From assembly GCA_963422415.1 (NCBI GenBank), contig OY729430.1, positions 62,001 to 126,000 on the forward strand: 64,000 nt of DNA, given 5' to 3'. Shown one piece after another: positions 7,194-15,099 of this stretch (its first letter is position 1; every line of letters begins with the position of its first letter). Made by a program: the position numbers and the translations under genes. Under the pieces are notes generated by a model that was not told the origin of the DNA, made no database searches, and saw only the letters and a list, made by a program, of their open reading frames with translations. This DNA is from Bin34 sp963422415. Lineage in GTDB: Bacteria; Chloroflexota; Anaerolineae; Caldilineales; Caldilineaceae.

Positions 7194-8582
7194 TCACGGA
7201 CCTGAAGCGAAGGTCATTGGAGACAACGTTTCTCCAATCAGGTCGTACGGCATGGCCCCGGTGATATGCACGGACAGCAGGTCGCCCGGATTGGCTGACG
7301 GAGCATCCGGAATCAGGACCAGGCCGTCCACCTCCGGAGCGTCTCGGTAGCTGCGGCCCAGCAGAACCGGCCGTTGCTCTTCGTCTGCGCCCAGGCCTTC
7401 CACCAATACATCCAGCCGCTTGCCTATCTGGGCCTGGTTCCGGGCCAAACTGATGGGTTGCTGAATCGCCATGAGACGATGCCAGCGTTCTTCCTTGATC
7501 TCGGCCGGCACCTGATCCGGCATATCATGGCTGGGGGTTCCCGGTTCGCGACTGAACTGAAACGCCCCTACCCGGTCAAACTCCACGGCCTGGACAAAAT
7601 CCAGCAGATTCCGGAACTCCTGCTCCGTCTCGCCTGGAAAACCCACGATAAAGGTGGTGCGCAGGGCTATCTCCGGCATCGCCGTCCGCAAACGCTTCAC
7701 ATGATCCCACACCTGTTCCAGCCGATGCGGTCGTCGCATGCGGCGCAGCACATCGGTGTCTCCGTGCTGCAGGGGAATATCCAGATAGGGCACTATGCGG
7801 GACTCTGCCGCCATGGTTTCCACCAACGCAGGGGTTACATGTCCAGGATAGGCGTACATGAGCCGCACCCAAGCCAGATCCTCGCCGCTACGGCGGCAAA
7901 GCTGCTGCAACAGCATGGGCAGGGAATTCGGCTTCTGCCCATCCCGGCCGTAGTCGGTCGTATCCTGGGCCACGATCACCAGCTCCCGAGCCCCGTCCCG
8001 CACCAATGCCTGCGCCTCGGCCAGCAAGGACGCCATTTTCCGGCTACGCAACTTGCCCTTGAAAGATGGAATGGTGCAGAAGGCGCAAGGGGCATTGCAG
8101 CCATCCGAGATTTTCAGGTAGGCGCTGCCCGCGGGCAGCCTGTGCTTTGTGGTGGACAGTGGATCTGGGGTCTCCGGATCGCCCAGCAGCGCGTAGGCCT
8201 CCTGTCTGCGGCCTTGTGTCCCTTGGCGCAAGGTCTGCACCAGAGGCACAATGTCCATCCAACGGCGCGTGCCCAGCAAACCCTGCACCCGGGGCACGGT
8301 ATCCAAGATCAGTTTTCCTTCCCGCTGGGCCAGACACCCTGCAGCGATCAGGGTCTGGTCCGGCCGGATCCGCGCGGCCTGGGTTTGCAGCGTTTCCAGG
8401 GATTCCTGTACGGCCGCCTGCAGAAAGCCGCAAGTGTTGACGACCACTACATCTGCCGTCGCGGCATCGGCAGTCTCCTGAAAGTCTGCCGCGCGCAACA
8501 GCATATCCATGCCGCGGCTGTCGGCCTCGTTCTTGGGGCAGCCCAAGGTGATCAGGTGATAGGAGAGTTCTTGGGTGGACAT
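7194..8582 (-). CDS. rimO: Ribosomal protein S12 methylthiotransferase RimO
   Basis: A 462-residue radical-SAM enzyme that adds a methylthio group to an Asp of ribosomal protein S12. The domains are in the expected order: an N-terminal UPF0004 domain (LGCPKNEADSRGM, NTCGF), the radical-SAM cluster motif CNAPCAFC, the GFPGETEQEF loop, and a C-terminal TRAM domain. The ITLGCPKNEADS start and TRAM sequence point to RimO rather than MiaB. I chose the ATG at 8582, where homology starts; an ATG at 8633 would add 17 residues of no evident meaning. Confidence 0.92.
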   Translation of the reverse strand: MSTQELSYHLITLGCPKNEADSRGMDMLLRAADFQETADAATADVVVVNTCGFLQAAVQESLETLQTQAARIRPDQTLIAAGCLAQREGKLILDTVPRVQGLLGTRRWMDIVPLVQTLRQGTQGRRQEAYALLGDPETPDPLSTTKHRLPAGSAYLKISDGCNAPCAFCTIPSFKGKLRSRKMASLLAEAQALVRDGARELVIVAQDTTDYGRDGQKPNSLPMLLQQLCRRSGEDLAWVRLMYAYPGHVTPALVETMAAESRIVPYLDIPLQHGDTDVLRRMRRPHRLEQVWDHVKRLRTAMPEIALRTTFIVGFPGETEQEFRNLLDFVQAVEFDRVGAFQFSREPGTPSHDMPDQVPAEIKEERWHRLMAIQQPISLARNQAQIGKRLDVLVEGLGADEEQRPVLLGRSYRDAPEVDGLVLIPDAPSANPGDLLSVHITGAMPYDLIGETLSPMTFASGP

Positions 8583-9257
8583 GAACACGGCTCTTTCTCT
8601 GGTCCGCTCCGGACGGAACAGCCTGATCCTCATAGTACTCGATTCCCGAGGCAGGAGGTGCAACAGAACAACGTGCACAGAAGAAATCCAAGGATCCTTT
8701 GGCCGGCCCGATCTTTGGGTACCCAATACAGCGCAATGTCCGTGCCAGAACTGATACAAGGCCAAAACAGGCTGATGTTTTGTGCGCCTACCCTGCGGAA
8801 GCCGATGTCCAAACCATCTTGCTCTGTAACAAGGATCAAAATTCCGCGATCGGAAACAAGTCTCCGTATCAAGCAGGGCAATGACTGTCGGCTTGCCCTG
8901 TCGTTGAGAGAAGAACATCCGAGAGGCCATAAGGGAACTGACCGCGGAATCGGCAACGATGAAATCGGCCAAGCAACTGTGGGCTGACGGTCCCGATGGG
9001 GAAGACCGTACAACCAGTGGCTCTGGAGAAGAAATCATTGGTCTCCGCCTAGGCAACGGATCTGTAGATCCAATTACAGGATGACGAAAACGGAACTGGC
9101 GGCCTAGGCCTAGGTCGCGTGTGCTAGAGTAGTCTCGTCCGTGGGCGGCCTTGTCCTTCAGGGACGCCTATTGACAAACAGACCCTGCGAGCGGCTGTGT
9201 CGTACCCGACGAGGATTCGGAACGGATGTCTCCCCACCAGGAAGCGGAGACAGGGAG
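8583..9257. other. Intergenic, no convincing gene
   Basis: About 675 bases upstream of rimO. Minus-strand frames stay open through much of it, but they lack recognisable domains, start signals or family resemblance. The direct repeat CCTAGGCCTAGG occurs near 9103. It may contain the rimO promoter and decayed coding DNA. Confidence 0.4.
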
Positions 9258-9508
9258 ATGATCAACAGGACAACGTTGGGCGAACTGTGGAATGCCGGCA
9301 TGGACGATGCCTAGGCGGAAATCGTGGCGCCTCGCATTCCGGACTGGTCGTAGTTCGCCACTAAAAGCGGGATCTAAGCCGATTGACCCAGGATATGAGC
9401 GAATTGCGCCAGGATCTGATCCTCTGGATAGTCGGTGTTTTCCTGACCTTCTTGGCTTTGCTGGGCGGCTTGGTGGCATTGTCCCCGAACCTCTACGGCG
9501 CACTTTGA
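9258..9508 (+). pseudogene. Broken coiled-coil/membrane-anchor protein gene (DUF1640-like)
   Basis: From an ATG at 9258 preceded by AGGGAG, the frame reads MINRTTLGELWNAGMDDA, then TAG, AEIVAPRIPDWS, TAG, FATKSG. After a shift of frame near 9368-9371 it continues as DLSRLTQDMSELRQDL and a single membrane helix (ILWIVGVFLTFLALLGGLVAL), ending at a TGA at 9508. The pattern of short helical head, coiled coil and C-terminal membrane segment resembles DUF1640/CCDC90-type small proteins. Two in-frame stops and a frameshift make it a pseudogene of about 83 codons. The 37-codon tail from the ATG at 9395 could still be translated. Confidence 0.6.
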
Positions 9509-9924
9509 AGCTATCGCGGAATTGGGGGTGGGCGGCATACTCATGGACTTTCATGATATCCGCGAGCACACTCCTCCAGCGCTCTCGCTCCATCCGGCGG
9601 GTCCAAGGGCACATGTATGTCCCAGCATGCGCCCCGGATGGCTGCGGTATGGCCGCATGTCAAGCGTGATCCCCAAGGAGCGCATCATGACCGTCCCTGT
9701 CCCTCCCTCAGCCCCCAGAGCGATTCAGACGCGGATGCTTTCGGCTATCGCGGACATTTCATGCAGCAGGCAGTGACGCTGATCCGGATTCGTTTCGATT
9801 GGCAGGCGAGAATTCTGGACGTGGCCCCGTGGCGTCGACCAGCAGAACACGCTTGCAACGGAGACTGCCATTTCACCTCTGTTGCCATAACCTGTTGTCG
9901 TGGCCCACAGGCTTGGGAAGGAAC
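9509..9924. other. Intergenic with one short open frame
   Basis: I see no established gene. A 29-codon frame starting at the ATG at 9687 has a good AAGGAG six bases upstream. It reads MTVPVPPSAPRAIQTR and continues to a TGA at about 9776. It may be a relic or a small peptide; there is no supporting similarity. Confidence 0.3.
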
Positions 9925-10908
9925 ATGAACATTCTCGTTGATCCCAAGCAAGTCAAACGAGCACTGGTGTTGGGAGCCGGCACCATCGGAGCAAGCTGGG
10001 CCGCATATTTCACGTGGCGCGGACTCCAGGTGCAGATGGTAGACCCCCATGTCTCCCCAAAGGTGGCGGGTACCGCAGTGACCCGCAATCTGGCAGTCTT
10101 GCGACATCTGGGATCGCCTACCCGTGAAGGTCGCTACCAGTGCACCTCCCGTCTGGAGGCTGCAAATCCAAAAGTGGACTTCGTGCAGGAAGCCATAGCG
10201 GAAGATCTGGCGGCCAAGCAACGCCTGCTGGCCCAGCTGGAGTCTTGGCTGAACCCTTCCACCATCGTCTGTTCCAGCACTTCGGCCCTGCTGCCTTCCG
10301 ATATCCAAGCGAACTGCCAATATCCCGAAAGAGTGCTGGTGGGCCATCCCTTCAATCCACCGCACTTGCTGCCCCTTGTGGAGGTGGTTGCCGGTTGCCG
10401 GACCGCCCCCGAGGCGGTGACGTGGGCCCTGCAGTTCTACCAGCACGTAGGCAAGCATGCCATCCGAGTCAAGAAGGAAGTCAAGGGACACATTGCCAAT
10501 CGCCTGACTTCGGCCCTGTTCCGCGAGGCCGTGCATCTGCTCTCCGAAGGCATTGCCACGGCCGAAGAGGTGGATGCCGCCGTCACCTACGGTCCTGGTC
10601 TGCGCTGGGCCCTCATGGGACCCTTTCTCACCTACCATCTGGCCGGCGGTGCCGCTGGCATCGAAGGATACCTGGCGCATCTGGGAGACAGCCATCCGGC
10701 GCGCTGGGCCCAACTGGGCACACCGCGCCTAGATGCGGAAATCCGTGAAACCATCATCCGGAATGTCCTGCAGGCCTATGGAGATCAGTCTGGGGCGGCG
10801 CTCAGTCGCCATCGGGATCGTGGCCTGATGGACCTGTTGCGACTCCAGCACGCCCACCGGCAGGCTTGGCCTGCCGCTTCCACCCCGCCCCTTGACGGCA
10901 AGTCCTGA
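9925..10908 (+). CDS. 3-hydroxyacyl-CoA dehydrogenase-family NAD-dependent dehydrogenase
   Basis: A 327-residue soluble enzyme. The NAD fold starts at LGAGTIGASWAAYF (about residues 15-28), the family motif HPFNPPHLLPLVEV sits in the middle, and a C-terminal helical dimerisation domain begins at HIANRLTSALFREA. The length and single C-terminal domain fit the carnitine dehydrogenase, L-gulonate 3-dehydrogenase or short hydroxyacyl-CoA dehydrogenase branch; the substrate is not determined. The ATG at 9925 has GGGAAGGA just before it, and the open frame further upstream looks like intergenic DNA. It is followed after 32 bases by the unknown-protein and ligase pair. Confidence 0.85.
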   Translation: MNILVDPKQVKRALVLGAGTIGASWAAYFTWRGLQVQMVDPHVSPKVAGTAVTRNLAVLRHLGSPTREGRYQCTSRLEAANPKVDFVQEAIAEDLAAKQRLLAQLESWLNPSTIVCSSTSALLPSDIQANCQYPERVLVGHPFNPPHLLPLVEVVAGCRTAPEAVTWALQFYQHVGKHAIRVKKEVKGHIANRLTSALFREAVHLLSEGIATAEEVDAAVTYGPGLRWALMGPFLTYHLAGGAAGIEGYLAHLGDSHPARWAQLGTPRLDAEIRETIIRNVLQAYGDQSGAALSRHRDRGLMDLLRLQHAHRQAWPAASTPPLDGKS

Positions 10909-10940
10909 CATGGGGGCTGTTCCATACTGAAATCGATTCA

Positions 10941-11405
10941 TTGAATCCTTGCATTGCCTTCCAAGCCCAGAATATAAGCTGGACTGCCTTGAGTTCCATC
11001 CACTTCATCCAAGACTCCGACCAACCTCTGCGCGTGCGCAAGATAGTGTTGTACCCCTATCCGGATCTGACCCGCCTGTGGTTTCGTTTGCAGCTGGACG
11101 CCCTGCCTGCAGAATTGCCCAACATCGACATTCAGATCTGGAATTCCGACAACACGGAGAACATCAGCGTCTCTTACGTGGCCTATGACGACACCTTCCT
11201 GGACGCCACGCTGCATCTCAAGGATTCCCAACCCGCGGATACTTATACCTGCACCACGCGCGTTTCCACAGGACGGGGCCAGGATCTGGTGGTGCTGGAT
11301 GCGGTACGCTTTGAATTTCCCCTTGAATTCCGCGATGCACAAGCCGGCATGGAAGGATTCGGCTACGACTTGGAGGACCCACCAGAGGACGATTTTCCCG
11401 TCTGA
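10941..11405 (+). CDS. Unknown beta-rich protein preceding the GCS2 ligase pair
   Basis: A protein of about 154 residues that I do not recognise. It alternates short hydrophobic strands with polar turns (KIVLYPY, RLWFRLQL, IDIQIWN, SVSYVAYD), suggesting a beta-sandwich, and ends in an acidic tail (LEDPPEDDFPV). No in-frame ATG lies near the start; TTG at 10941 or a TTG about 50 bases later are candidates, so the N-terminus is uncertain. The gene ends 18 bases before the first GCS2-type gene, so the three are probably co-transcribed and this protein may act with the ligases. No signal peptide or membrane segment is seen. Confidence 0.6.
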   Translation: MNPCIAFQAQNISWTALSSIHFIQDSDQPLRVRKIVLYPYPDLTRLWFRLQLDALPAELPNIDIQIWNSDNTENISVSYVAYDDTFLDATLHLKDSQPADTYTCTTRVSTGRGQDLVVLDAVRFEFPLEFRDAQAGMEGFGYDLEDPPEDDFPV

Positions 11406-11423
11406 GACACAGGAGCGGACCCT

Positions 11424-12551
11424 TTGCTACAAAAACCTTCCCTGCGCTTGCGGGTGAACGAGGAATATCCCATCATCGATCGGGAGTCTCGCCAATTGCT
11501 CGGCTATCTCCATCAGTTTACGGATCGGGAGCCCTTGGTCATCTACAACGAAGAGACCGAAAAGGAGCGGCAGGCGGATCTGGCGGGAGCTGCCCAGTAT
11601 CTGCGGCACGACTATCATCAAGACGTGTCCAGCCTGGCCCGGACGTTGCACGACCAGCGCCACCAGATCATTGCGCACCTACACAGCAAGGGTTGCCGGG
11701 TGGCCGTGGCAGGCACCTACCCCAACGGCGATCCCCAGAAACACACCCGGATTTTCAACTGGTACAGCGACCAGGCGGAGGAGGTCAACACCGTTGTCCG
11801 CCAGTTGCAGATTTACTCCACCACCATCAACGTGGGCATTGAAGACCATGATCTGGCCATCAGTGTGATGAACAGCGTCCGCTACCTGTTGCCGCACGTG
11901 CTCTGTCTGAGCGCTAGCTCCCCCTTCTGGAACGGGGCATCAACCGGCCTCAAGAGCTATCGACAGGTCTTGCGCGACTTGCTGCTGCGCACCGGCTTGC
12001 CGCCGTATTTCTCCGGCATTGGAGAATACAACGATTTCTTCCACACTCTCGTAGACACCCATTGCATCAAGTCCGACGACGACATACGCTGGGATGTGCG
12101 CTGGGACAAAAAGGAAGGGGCCATGGTGTTCAGTATTTGTGACGCCATCACCCGGCTGCATGACTTGGTGACCATCGCGGCCCTGCTGCAATGTATGGTG
12201 GGGTGGTGCGCCGACCTGCGCCTGCGCAACATGCAGTTTCGCCCCTATGATCGCCTGTTGATCATGGAAAACAAGTGGCGGGCGCTGCGCTATGGCGTGG
12301 AAGGTCGTCTTATCGACTTTGGCAAGGAGCAGGAGGTGCCGCTGCCACGTCTGATATGGGAGCTGAGTTCCTTGCTGGACGCGCAGGCGGATGCCCTGGG
12401 AACCTTGCACCACCTTGAAAGGTGCTTCGAAATCGCGGAATACGGATCCTGCGCGGACCATCAGCTGCGGATCTGGCAGGAGAGTGACGAATCCCTCGAT
12501 GCGGTCATTGACTACCTGGCGGACACCACGGAAGAGGGTTGCACATGCTAA
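11424..12551 (+). CDS. GCS2-fold protein with a degraded active site (predicted pseudoenzyme)
   Basis: A 375-residue homologue of the carboxylate-amine ligase encoded next door, alignable throughout (ESRQL, MNSVRYLLPH, SSPFWNG, STGLKSYR, ENKWRALRYGVEGRLIDFG). The residues expected to bind ATP, metal and substrate are changed. VEEEYQ of the paralogue is VNEEYP at 11-16, HVHIG is TINVG at 134-138, and TLEFRISD is AMVFSICD at 233-240. Fold residues are kept, so it may be a non-catalytic partner. The TTG start at 11424 is supported by AGGAG eight bases upstream. Its last codons overlap the start of the next gene, implying translational coupling. Confidence 0.75.
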   Translation: MLQKPSLRLRVNEEYPIIDRESRQLLGYLHQFTDREPLVIYNEETEKERQADLAGAAQYLRHDYHQDVSSLARTLHDQRHQIIAHLHSKGCRVAVAGTYPNGDPQKHTRIFNWYSDQAEEVNTVVRQLQIYSTTINVGIEDHDLAISVMNSVRYLLPHVLCLSASSPFWNGASTGLKSYRQVLRDLLLRTGLPPYFSGIGEYNDFFHTLVDTHCIKSDDDIRWDVRWDKKEGAMVFSICDAITRLHDLVTIAALLQCMVGWCADLRLRNMQFRPYDRLLIMENKWRALRYGVEGRLIDFGKEQEVPLPRLIWELSSLLDAQADALGTLHHLERCFEIAEYGSCADHQLRIWQESDESLDAVIDYLADTTEEGCTC

Positions 12552-13657
12552 GCCGTCCCGCGCTGACCATTGGCGTCGAAGAGGAATACCAGATTGTCGA
12601 TCCCGAATCCCGGGAGCTGCAATCCATCATCTCCCATTTCCACGCCCAGAGCCAATTGGAAGTCTATGGCCGCGAGATTATGTCGGAACTGCACCAGTCC
12701 ATGGTGGAAGTGGGGACCGGCATTTGCCATACTGCAGACGATATTCTGAAGGAGCTGCAGAGTCAGCGCAGGTACATCCGGGATCTGGCCAGCGAAAAGA
12801 ACTGGAGGATGGTGGCAGCCAGCACCCATCCCATCAGCCGATGGGACGTGCAGGAAATCTCTCCGTACGAACGATACCGTCAGATTGCCAACGAATATCA
12901 GATCATTGCCCGGCGGATGCTGATCTGGGGCATGCATGTACACATCGGCATCAGCCACAAGGACTTTCTGATTGACGTGATGAACATCACCCGGTATTTC
13001 CTGCCCCATATGCTGGCCCTGACCGGCAGCAGTCCCTTCTGGTCGGGATTGGATACCGGCATGAAGAGCTACCGCGTGCACATTGGAGAGGGCTTTCCGC
13101 GCAGCGGCACCCCCGACATACTCAATTCCTGGGCGGCCTATGAAGCCTTGATCCGGACCCTGATCCAAACCAACTGCATCCCGGATGCCAGCAAGATCTG
13201 GTGGAATGTGCGTCCGCATCATGCCTTTCCAACTCTGGAGTTCCGCATCTCGGACATTTGCCCGCGTATCAAGGAAAGCGTGGCCATTGCCGCCCTCTTT
13301 CAGGCCTTGGTGCTGTGGGTCTGGAAGCTGCGATCCCAGAATGTATCCTTCCGGCTCTACAAGAGCGACCTGATCAACGAGAACAAGTGGCGGGCTTCCC
13401 TACAGGGCTTGGATTGCAAGTTTGTGGACTTGGGCAACAAGGAAGAGATCTCCGCACGCACGGCCATTCGGGACCTGCTGGCGATGCTGGACGAGGAGAT
13501 CGGCGAGCTTGAGAGCAAGCGACACATCGAGGAGATATACCGCATTCTGGAAGTCGGCACCAGCGCCGACCGGCAACTGGCGGTCTATCGAGACACAGGC
13601 GATCTGAAGCAGGTGGTGGACCACCTCGTGGAGGAAACCATTTCCGACTTGGATTGA
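12545..13657 (+). CDS. Carboxylate-amine ligase, GCS2/YbdK family
   Basis: A 370-residue enzyme of the glutamate-cysteine ligase type 2 family, which joins a carboxylate to an amine using ATP. All usual elements are present: IGVEEEYQ (9-16), ELHQSMVEVGTG (48-59), HVHIG (131-135), PFWSGLDTG, and the RPHHAFPTLEFRISD block (223-237). YbdK has weak gamma-glutamylcysteine activity, so the natural substrate is open. The ATG at 12545 overlaps the end of the degraded paralogue and has GGAAGAGGG upstream. The stop is 7 bases from that of the convergent HypE-like gene. Confidence 0.88.
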   Translation: MLSRPALTIGVEEEYQIVDPESRELQSIISHFHAQSQLEVYGREIMSELHQSMVEVGTGICHTADDILKELQSQRRYIRDLASEKNWRMVAASTHPISRWDVQEISPYERYRQIANEYQIIARRMLIWGMHVHIGISHKDFLIDVMNITRYFLPHMLALTGSSPFWSGLDTGMKSYRVHIGEGFPRSGTPDILNSWAAYEALIRTLIQTNCIPDASKIWWNVRPHHAFPTLEFRISDICPRIKESVAIAALFQALVLWVWKLRSQNVSFRLYKSDLINENKWRASLQGLDCKFVDLGNKEEISARTAIRDLLAMLDEEIGELESKRHIEEIYRILEVGTSADRQLAVYRDTGDLKQVVDHLVEETISDLD

Positions 13658-13669
13658 CCTTAGGTCAAT
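13653..13669. terminator. Small dyad spanning two convergent stop codons
   Basis: ATTGACC-TTA-GGTCAAT is a perfect 7 bp inverted repeat. It covers the TGA of the rightward ligase gene and touches the stop of the leftward HypE-like gene. There is no long T-run on either side, so it would be at best a weak bidirectional terminator. Confidence 0.35.
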
Positions 13670-14696
13670 TCCAAAGCCGGGTTATCTCATCGGCGACGAA
13701 GTGGGGCCAGGGCACTGGCTCACCTGCCTGGATCGCCACCAGCGTTCCGGGGGCATCGGTGGTCGTGCCGATTTCGCGTACCGGCCAGCCCAGATCGGTA
13801 AGGACCCGTTGCAAGACAGGGCCGTCTTCCGGTGCCACGGTACAGAGCAGGCTGCCCGATGCGATGGCGCCCAGCGGGTTCAACCCAAAGGCGCGGCACA
13901 GACGACGAGCCAGGGGAGAGACTGTCAGTGCATCCAGATCCACCTGCATTCCCACGCCGCTGGCCTGCGCCATTTCCGCGATGGCCGTCATGACGCCACC
14001 TTCGGTGGGGTCGTGCATGGCCGTGACCCATCCGGAGGCCGCGGCCGCGTGGGCGGGCGCCAGAATGCTGATCCCGGGGTCGAACAAATAATTGGCCGCG
14101 TGCCGCAATTCGGATTCCGCCCACCCCAGCGCCAACAGTTCCTGTCTCTTTTGGCGGGCAATCAGGCTAATGGCTTCCACCGGCCACTGTCCCACTAGCA
14201 GCACTTTGTCGCCCGGATTCGCTCCACCGCTGGTGACCATGTGATCGCGAGACACGGTACCCAGAAGGGATCCCACCACGACCGGCCGAGACACTGCATC
14301 CGTCACTTCGGTATGACCACCGGCAATGCAGACATCAAGCGGGGCGCAGGCCTGCACCAAGGACTCGAAGATGGAGCAGACATCCTCGACGGTCGAGGTT
14401 CCCGCCGGCAACAACACAGTGGGCAAAAAATACCGCGGCACCGCCCCGGTCACCGCTAGGTCGTTGGCACATACATGGAGCGCATAGTGTCCTATGAGTT
14501 CCGTCGCGAAAGTAATGGGATCGCTCTTGACCACCACCCACTGATCCGGTGCCTGGCCCAGATCAAGTACCGCGGCATCCTCGCCAATACCGGGACCTAC
14601 GATCAGCCCCGCGTCCGGGGTGGGCAACCGCGCGAGCAGTTGCGCGAGCAACCCAGGCGCCAGCTTGCCGGTGGTCAACGCCGCAGACTTCGCCAT
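13665..14696 (-). CDS. AIR-synthase-superfamily protein, HypE-like
   Basis: A 343-residue ATP-binding protein of the PurM/SelD/HypE/ThiL superfamily. Its motifs are GPGIGEDAAVLDLG near the N-terminus, VCANDLAVTGA, VCIAGGHTEVTDAV, and MHDPTEGGVMTAIAEMA in the second half, which is the HypE-type DPTxGG. HypE dehydrates a carbamoylated C-terminal Cys of its partner HypF product. No hydrogenase or hyp genes appear here, and many genomes have such stand-alone homologues of unknown role. The ATG at 14696 is used; a GTG one codon earlier is possible. Confidence 0.75.
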   Translation of the reverse strand: MAKSAALTTGKLAPGLLAQLLARLPTPDAGLIVGPGIGEDAAVLDLGQAPDQWVVVKSDPITFATELIGHYALHVCANDLAVTGAVPRYFLPTVLLPAGTSTVEDVCSIFESLVQACAPLDVCIAGGHTEVTDAVSRPVVVGSLLGTVSRDHMVTSGGANPGDKVLLVGQWPVEAISLIARQKRQELLALGWAESELRHAANYLFDPGISILAPAHAAAASGWVTAMHDPTEGGVMTAIAEMAQASGVGMQVDLDALTVSPLARRLCRAFGLNPLGAIASGSLLCTVAPEDGPVLQRVLTDLGWPVREIGTTTDAPGTLVAIQAGEPVPWPHFVADEITRLWN

Positions 14697-14724
14697 CACG
14701 GGTTTTGGGGCGTGGCGGGTCTCT

Positions 14725-14802
14725 TTACGGTCCAGAGAACACCAGGTAGATCACAATTCCTGCCAGTAGAAGCAGATTCAGGATCTGGACTTCAGTCAGC
14801 AT
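14725..14802 (-). CDS. Possible 25-residue membrane microprotein
   Basis: A short frame, ATG at 14802 to TAA at 14725, encodes MLTEVQILNLLLLAGIVIYL followed by VFSGP. This is one predicted membrane helix with an acidic N-terminal turn. It lies 28 bases upstream of the HypE-like gene on the same strand. No good ribosome-binding site is visible, so it could be chance. Confidence 0.3.
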   Translation of the reverse strand: MLTEVQILNLLLLAGIVIYLVFSGP

Positions 14803-15099
14803 AACCACAAGAGATTCTCCGCAGAACACTGTCAATGCGATGCAGGGAGTGTAGGCGTCCTTGCGGCAGGAATCTTGATCTTTTTCAGATTTTTTTCAGA
14901 CAGAAAACAGACACCTTGACCGAACATGGCGCACGTCGCATCATGGACAAGGGAATCAGGAAAACATCATCCCCTTCGGATTGCCTCTCAAGCTGTATGC
15001 GAGATGAACAAAAACATGATCCCTGCTCTTTGCTTGTCTCTGGAGCTTCTGGAGATGTCTCGTTGCGCGACCTGGTGTTCACCCTGAACGGAGCGGAAG
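14803..15099. other. Intergenic, no gene recognised
   Basis: This gap between thyX and the HypE-like gene, both leftward, includes a T-rich tract near 14878-14895 (TCTTTTTCAGATTTTTTTCAG). A 72-codon minus-strand frame is open but Cys/Ser/Arg-rich and unconvincing. Confidence 0.4.

Noticed and set aside
7374..8987. A 537-codon plus-strand frame opposite rimO
   Set aside because: RimO on the minus strand has all its motifs; the plus-strand frame is an antisense shadow rich in His, Gln and Arg.
8630..9013. A minus-strand frame of about 127 codons upstream of rimO
   Set aside because: Some stretches look protein-like, but there is no start signal, the composition is uneven and no family fits.
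9258..9508. TAG recoding (for example pyrrolysine) in the broken small gene
   Set aside because: The two TAG codons are accompanied by a frameshift and a further TAA in the first frame, so decay is the simpler explanation.
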